NCBI RefSeq assembly: GCF_014268505.2
Contig: NZ_JABWQP020000012.1
Coordinates: 62,001 to 126,000, forward strand
Direction: 5' to 3'
Source of the DNA: Pseudomonas khorasanensis
GTDB lineage: Bacteria; Pseudomonadota; Gammaproteobacteria; Pseudomonadales; Pseudomonadaceae
Length of the DNA stretch: 64,000 nucleotides
Made by a program: the position numbers and the translations under genes
Shown: positions 60,893-64,000 of the stretch, piece after piece
How positions within the stretch are numbered: the first letter of the stretch is position 1
Layout: every line of letters begins with the position of its first letter
The notes under the pieces: model-generated
The model's input: the letters and a program-made list of their open reading frames with translations, nothing else
Told to the model about the DNA's origin: nothing
Database searches by the model: none

Positions 60893-62493
60893 GGCTTTGA
60901 CTCTGGCAATAACGTACCGGGGTTAAGGCGCCCGGCCGGATCGAAATGTTGGCTCAGCGCCTGCAATGTCTGCATCGCCAGCGGACCTTTTTCGCGCAGC
61001 AGATACGGCGCGTGATCCTTGCCGACGCCGTGCTGATGACTGATGGTGCCGTGGTTGTCGACGATGGTCTGGCTGGCGGCGTGCTTGAGCGCCTGCCAGC
61101 GCGCCAGCGTCGCGGGATAATCCGCTGCCGGGCGAAACACGTAGGTGGTGTAAATGCTCGAACCTTCGCCGTACACGTGGGACAAATGAGTGAACACATG
61201 CACGCGTTCGCCCTCGGCAGCCAGGGCCTCGCGCAGGCTGTTTTCGATGAGTGTGAGCAAGTGGTCGACGTTGCTCCAGTCGGTGGCCGTTTCGAGGGTG
61301 TCGACCACGTAACCGGCGTTCCACAGGTTTTCGCGCAGATAGGGAAAACGGAAACGGTTCTGCGCCCACTTTTTGCCGAGCAGAGTACCGGTGAAGACGC
61401 CGCCGAATTTTTTCAGATGCTGGCGCGCCTGTTTCAGCGACAGCGCATTTTGCTGGCGATTGCCGGTCACGCCGAAGGTCAGCAGGCATTTGCCGTCGCC
61501 GGCGCCACGCAGCCTGAGGTACTTTTCCAGCCAGGCGATCTGTTGCGGATGACCGGCCAGCGCCAGTTGCGTTTCGGTTTCCACCGCGTTCGACAGACGC
61601 AGCATCGACAGCGGCACGCGCGCCTGCGCCAGTTGCCGGATCGCTTGCAGCGCCTGCGGCCAGTCGGGCAGGAACACACCGTAGAAACGTTCGTCCGTCG
61701 GCAACGCGCTGACCCGCACTTTTACTTCGGAAATGATCCCGAAACGGCCTTCGCAACCCAGCACCACTTCACGCAGATCAGGGCCGGCCGCCGACGCCGG
61801 AAAGGTCGGAATCTGCAGCGGCCCGGCAAATGTTTCCAGAGTGCCGCCGGCGAACAACTGCTCGATTCGCCCGTAGCGCAACGATTGCTGACCACTGGAA
61901 CGACTCGCCACCCAACCGCCCAGCGTCGACAGCTCCCAGGATTGCGGAAAATGCCCCAGCGTGTAACCGCGCGCCCGCAGCTGACTTTCCACTTGCGGCC
62001 CGGTCGCACCGGGGCCGAACGTCGCCAGTAGGCTATGCTCGTCGAGGTCGCTCAGGCGACTCATTCGCGCCAGGGAAATCGTCAGCACCGGCCGCGCAGA
62101 ACTCGGCGGATTGATATGCCCGGCCACCGACGTGCCGCCGCCGTAAGGGATCAGGCAAAGATCCTGGTCATGGGCGAGCGCCAGCAATTGGCGGATCTGC
62201 CCGGCGGTTTCGGGAAACGCCACCGCATCCGGATACGTGCCCAACGCACCTTCGCGCAACGCCAGCCAGTCCGGCAAACTCTGGCCACGGGCGTGCAGCA
62301 AGCGATCATGAGCATCGACGCTGTACAAGCGGTGCGGCGCAAGGCGCGAGGCCGGCACTTGCGCCAACGCAGCGTCCAGCGTGGCATCAGGCAGTACCCG
62401 GCCAGCGCCCAACCGCTCATGGAGAAATGTCGTGCCCTGGGCCGGCAGTTCGACCACAGTGGTTGCCTCGCCCCAGCCGTTCCAGCGTCGCAT
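60889..62493 (-). CDS. FAD-linked oxidoreductase resembling alkyldihydroxyacetone-phosphate synthase
   Basis: This 534-residue VAO-family flavoenzyme has the PP-loop IPYGGGTSVAGHIN and RGYTLGHFPQSWELSTLGGW. Further features are RYGRIEQLFAGG, CEGRFGIISEVKVR and a C-terminal NHGTISHQHGVGKDH. The last motif matches the ADPS active-site loop, except that HHH is HQH. ADPS exchanges the acyl group of acyl-DHAP for a fatty alcohol in ether-lipid synthesis; bacterial relatives are mostly uncharacterised oxidases. The start at 62493 gives MRRWNGWGE, a family-like start. It is first in the operon, divergent from the AraC-type gene. Confidence 0.85.
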   Translation of the reverse strand: MRRWNGWGEATTVVELPAQGTTFLHERLGAGRVLPDATLDAALAQVPASRLAPHRLYSVDAHDRLLHARGQSLPDWLALREGALGTYPDAVAFPETAGQIRQLLALAHDQDLCLIPYGGGTSVAGHINPPSSARPVLTISLARMSRLSDLDEHSLLATFGPGATGPQVESQLRARGYTLGHFPQSWELSTLGGWVASRSSGQQSLRYGRIEQLFAGGTLETFAGPLQIPTFPASAAGPDLREVVLGCEGRFGIISEVKVRVSALPTDERFYGVFLPDWPQALQAIRQLAQARVPLSMLRLSNAVETETQLALAGHPQQIAWLEKYLRLRGAGDGKCLLTFGVTGNRQQNALSLKQARQHLKKFGGVFTGTLLGKKWAQNRFRFPYLRENLWNAGYVVDTLETATDWSNVDHLLTLIENSLREALAAEGERVHVFTHLSHVYGEGSSIYTTYVFRPAADYPATLARWQALKHAASQTIVDNHGTISHQHGVGKDHAPYLLREKGPLAMQTLQALSQHFDPAGRLNPGTLLPESKP

Positions 62494-62683
62494 GCGTGTG
62501 TCCTTTTTTGTGGCGTCGGATCAAGCTTGCATACTAGTCAGCGCTGGGAAACTGTCACGGTCGCATCCGGCCACTTGCTGTAGCCAATGGCGCCAAACGT
62601 CAGGGCATTTACTTTCGCCGTGCAATCCACTTAGCTTGCGAGCACTCACTCGCCCACGCGCCGTCGATCAAAGGACCGCGAAC

Positions 62684-63700
62684 ATGCCATCGCTCGGCTT
62701 CACCTCCGTTCCGCCGCTGCTCAAATACCTGCGTCACGCCGAGCAGTTGGGCATGGCCATCGAGCCTGCGTTGGCGGCGGCGGGCTTGCAGGCGCAGCAG
62801 TTGAACGACAACACCTTGCGTCTGCCCGGTGAGGCTCACGAGCGCTTGCTGGATTATTTTTGCGAGCACTCGGGCGATCCGTTATTCGGGCTCAATGCGG
62901 CGAATTTTGTCCTGCCCAATTCCTGGAGTGTGCTCGGTTACATCACCATGAATTGCGCAACGCTGGGCGATGCGATGAGCCGGATCATGCCGTTCGAAAA
63001 ACTGGTCGGCGACATGGGCGTCAGCCGCGCCGAAGTGCAGGATGATCACGTTCATCTGATCTGGAATTGTCGCTACGAGCGGCCACGGATTCGCCGGCAC
63101 CTGGTGGAAAACGTGCTGGGTTCGTGGCTGCATTACGCGCGCTGGATCGCCGACACGCAGCTGTCGCCGGCGTGCGTGTGGCTGGAGCATGCGCGGCCGG
63201 GTGAGGTGATGCTCGCGCAGTACGAGGCGTTTTTCGGTTGCCCGGTGGTGTTCGATCAAGCGTATTCGGCGCTGGTTGTGCCGATGGCGTATTTGCAGCT
63301 GCCGCTACGCCAGGCCGATGCGCAATTGCTGCGCACGCTGGAAGAGCATGCGATGGGTTTGCTGGCAACGCTTGAGGATGCGTCGCTGGGGCAACAGGTG
63401 AAAAGCATTCTGCGCGGATTGCTCAAGGAGGGGCTGCCGCGCAAGGAGCAAGTGGCCGCACAGCTCAACCTGTCCGTGCGCACGTTACAGCGGCAATTGC
63501 AGCAGGCCGGGACGTCGTATCAGCAGATTCTCGATGACTTGCGCCAGGAGCTGGCGGAGCACTATTTGCTCAACAGCACGTTGCCGATTCAGGACATTGC
63601 GCAGTATCTGGGCTTCACCGAACCGCGCTCGTTTCATCGCACGTTCAAGAGCTGGCGCGGGATGCCGCCGGGGGAGTTTCGGCAGCGGCATCGGCGGTGA
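62684..63700 (+). CDS. AraC-family transcriptional regulator (OruR/ArgR-like, AraC-type arabinose-binding N-terminus)
   Basis: This 338-residue regulator has an N-terminal ligand-binding domain of the Arabinose_bd type (PLLKYLRHAEQLGMAIEPALAAAGL, GDPLFGLNAANFVLPNSWSVLGYITM) and a C-terminal double helix-turn-helix (AAQLNLSVRTLQRQLQQAGTS, then PIQDIAQYLGFTEPRSFHRTFKSWRGMPPGEFR). The ATG at 62684 follows AAGGA; a longer open frame upstream lacks family sequence. It is divergent from the flavoenzyme-kinase operon across 190 bp and is the likely activator of it, with the pathway substrate as inducer. Confidence 0.9.
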   Translation: MPSLGFTSVPPLLKYLRHAEQLGMAIEPALAAAGLQAQQLNDNTLRLPGEAHERLLDYFCEHSGDPLFGLNAANFVLPNSWSVLGYITMNCATLGDAMSRIMPFEKLVGDMGVSRAEVQDDHVHLIWNCRYERPRIRRHLVENVLGSWLHYARWIADTQLSPACVWLEHARPGEVMLAQYEAFFGCPVVFDQAYSALVVPMAYLQLPLRQADAQLLRTLEEHAMGLLATLEDASLGQQVKSILRGLLKEGLPRKEQVAAQLNLSVRTLQRQLQQAGTSYQQILDDLRQELAEHYLLNSTLPIQDIAQYLGFTEPRSFHRTFKSWRGMPPGEFRQRHRR

Positions 63701-63714
63701 TGGTTATGGCCTCA

Positions 63715-63806
63715 TCGCGAGCAGGCTCGCTCCCACAGTAGTTCTCGGTTGCCTGCATTCTCAAGTTCACCACAGCCCCCCCTGTGGGAGCGAGCCTGCT
63801 CGCGAA
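63715..63806. repeat. Inverted pair of Pseudomonas REP elements
   Basis: The REP unit TCGCGAGCAGGCTCGCTCCCAC at 63715-63736 and its inverted copy at 63784-63806 are separated by 47 bp. They match the pair at 19232-19296. They lie 15 bp after the AraC-type gene and may end its transcript. The remaining 194 bp to the window edge show no gene. Confidence 0.85.
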
Positions 63807-64000
63807 AGCGTCATTCGCCGCACAGATTAAACAAGCTTTGCCGCAGCTGTTTAAATCTAACCGGCATTCCGCGAAACCACCCACAAATCCTTGCGCCGCT
63901 GCCTACGCCTACGCCAGAATCCGCCGGCTTGTGCGCCCCAAACCTCAGCGCTACTGTGATTGCGTCACTGCCCATCAGTGATCGGGTTTAGTAGCCCGGA

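Overview
The window is chromosomal DNA of a Pseudomonas, most likely of the P. fluorescens group. This rests on the gene order ftsH-rlmE-yhbY-greA-carB-carA-dapB-dnaJ-dnaK-grpE, recN, fur, bamE, rnfH-ratA and smpB-ssrA, the TTG start of carA, a Fur protein without the CxxC zinc pair, REP-type palindromes, and high GC outside one island.

Region 1 (1-19.3 kb) is conserved core. It contains membrane proteolysis and ribosome maturation (ftsH, rlmE, yhbY), transcript cleavage (greA), carbamoyl-phosphate synthase (carAB), lysine synthesis (dapB) and the DnaK chaperone machine (grpE, dnaK, dnaJ), with two near-consensus heat-shock promoters. It also holds SOS-controlled recN, the iron regulator fur, outer-membrane assembly lipoprotein bamE, rnfH-ratA, a sodium-coupled transporter and smpB.

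Region 2 (19.3-28.4 kb) is a lactate-utilisation locus. A GntR-type repressor faces lldP, and lldE-lldF-lldG and a large FAD/iron-sulfur D-lactate dehydrogenase follow, with ATGA overlaps between the last four genes. A perfect 17-bp palindrome upstream of lldP is the likely operator.

Region 3 (28.5-39.0 kb) is the tmRNA gene ssrA with a genomic island inserted at its 3' end. The island has an imperfect copy of the tmRNA 3' end on its far side and a pair of GGTATTCCA motifs, 12 bp apart, near each end. Its integrase is cut to the N-terminal third. The cargo is AT-richer than the core and reads on the minus strand: a divergent thymidine-phosphorylase-like protein, a 1225-residue zinc-ribbon/kinase/P-loop ATPase with a C-terminal Rossmann-like domain, an OLD-family ATPase-TOPRIM nuclease with its own sigma70-type promoter, and a DNA cytosine-5 methyltransferase. 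I read this as a candidate defence island with two modules (phosphorylase plus kinase-ATPase; nuclease plus methylase). The first module matches no system I can name and is the main discovery candidate.

Region 4 (39.3-57.6 kb) has a membrane protein of unknown function, a GNAT acetyltransferase, a chemoreceptor, and a complete insecticidal Tc toxin locus: a TcA subunit split over two genes, TcB, and TcC with an Rhs core and an unrecognised C-terminal toxin region.

Region 5 (57.6-64 kb) is an overlapping minus-strand operon of an alkyl-DHAP-synthase-like flavoenzyme, a glycerol-3-phosphate-dehydrogenase-like flavoenzyme and an FGGY sugar/polyol kinase, with a divergent AraC-family regulator. 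Its substrate is not determined.
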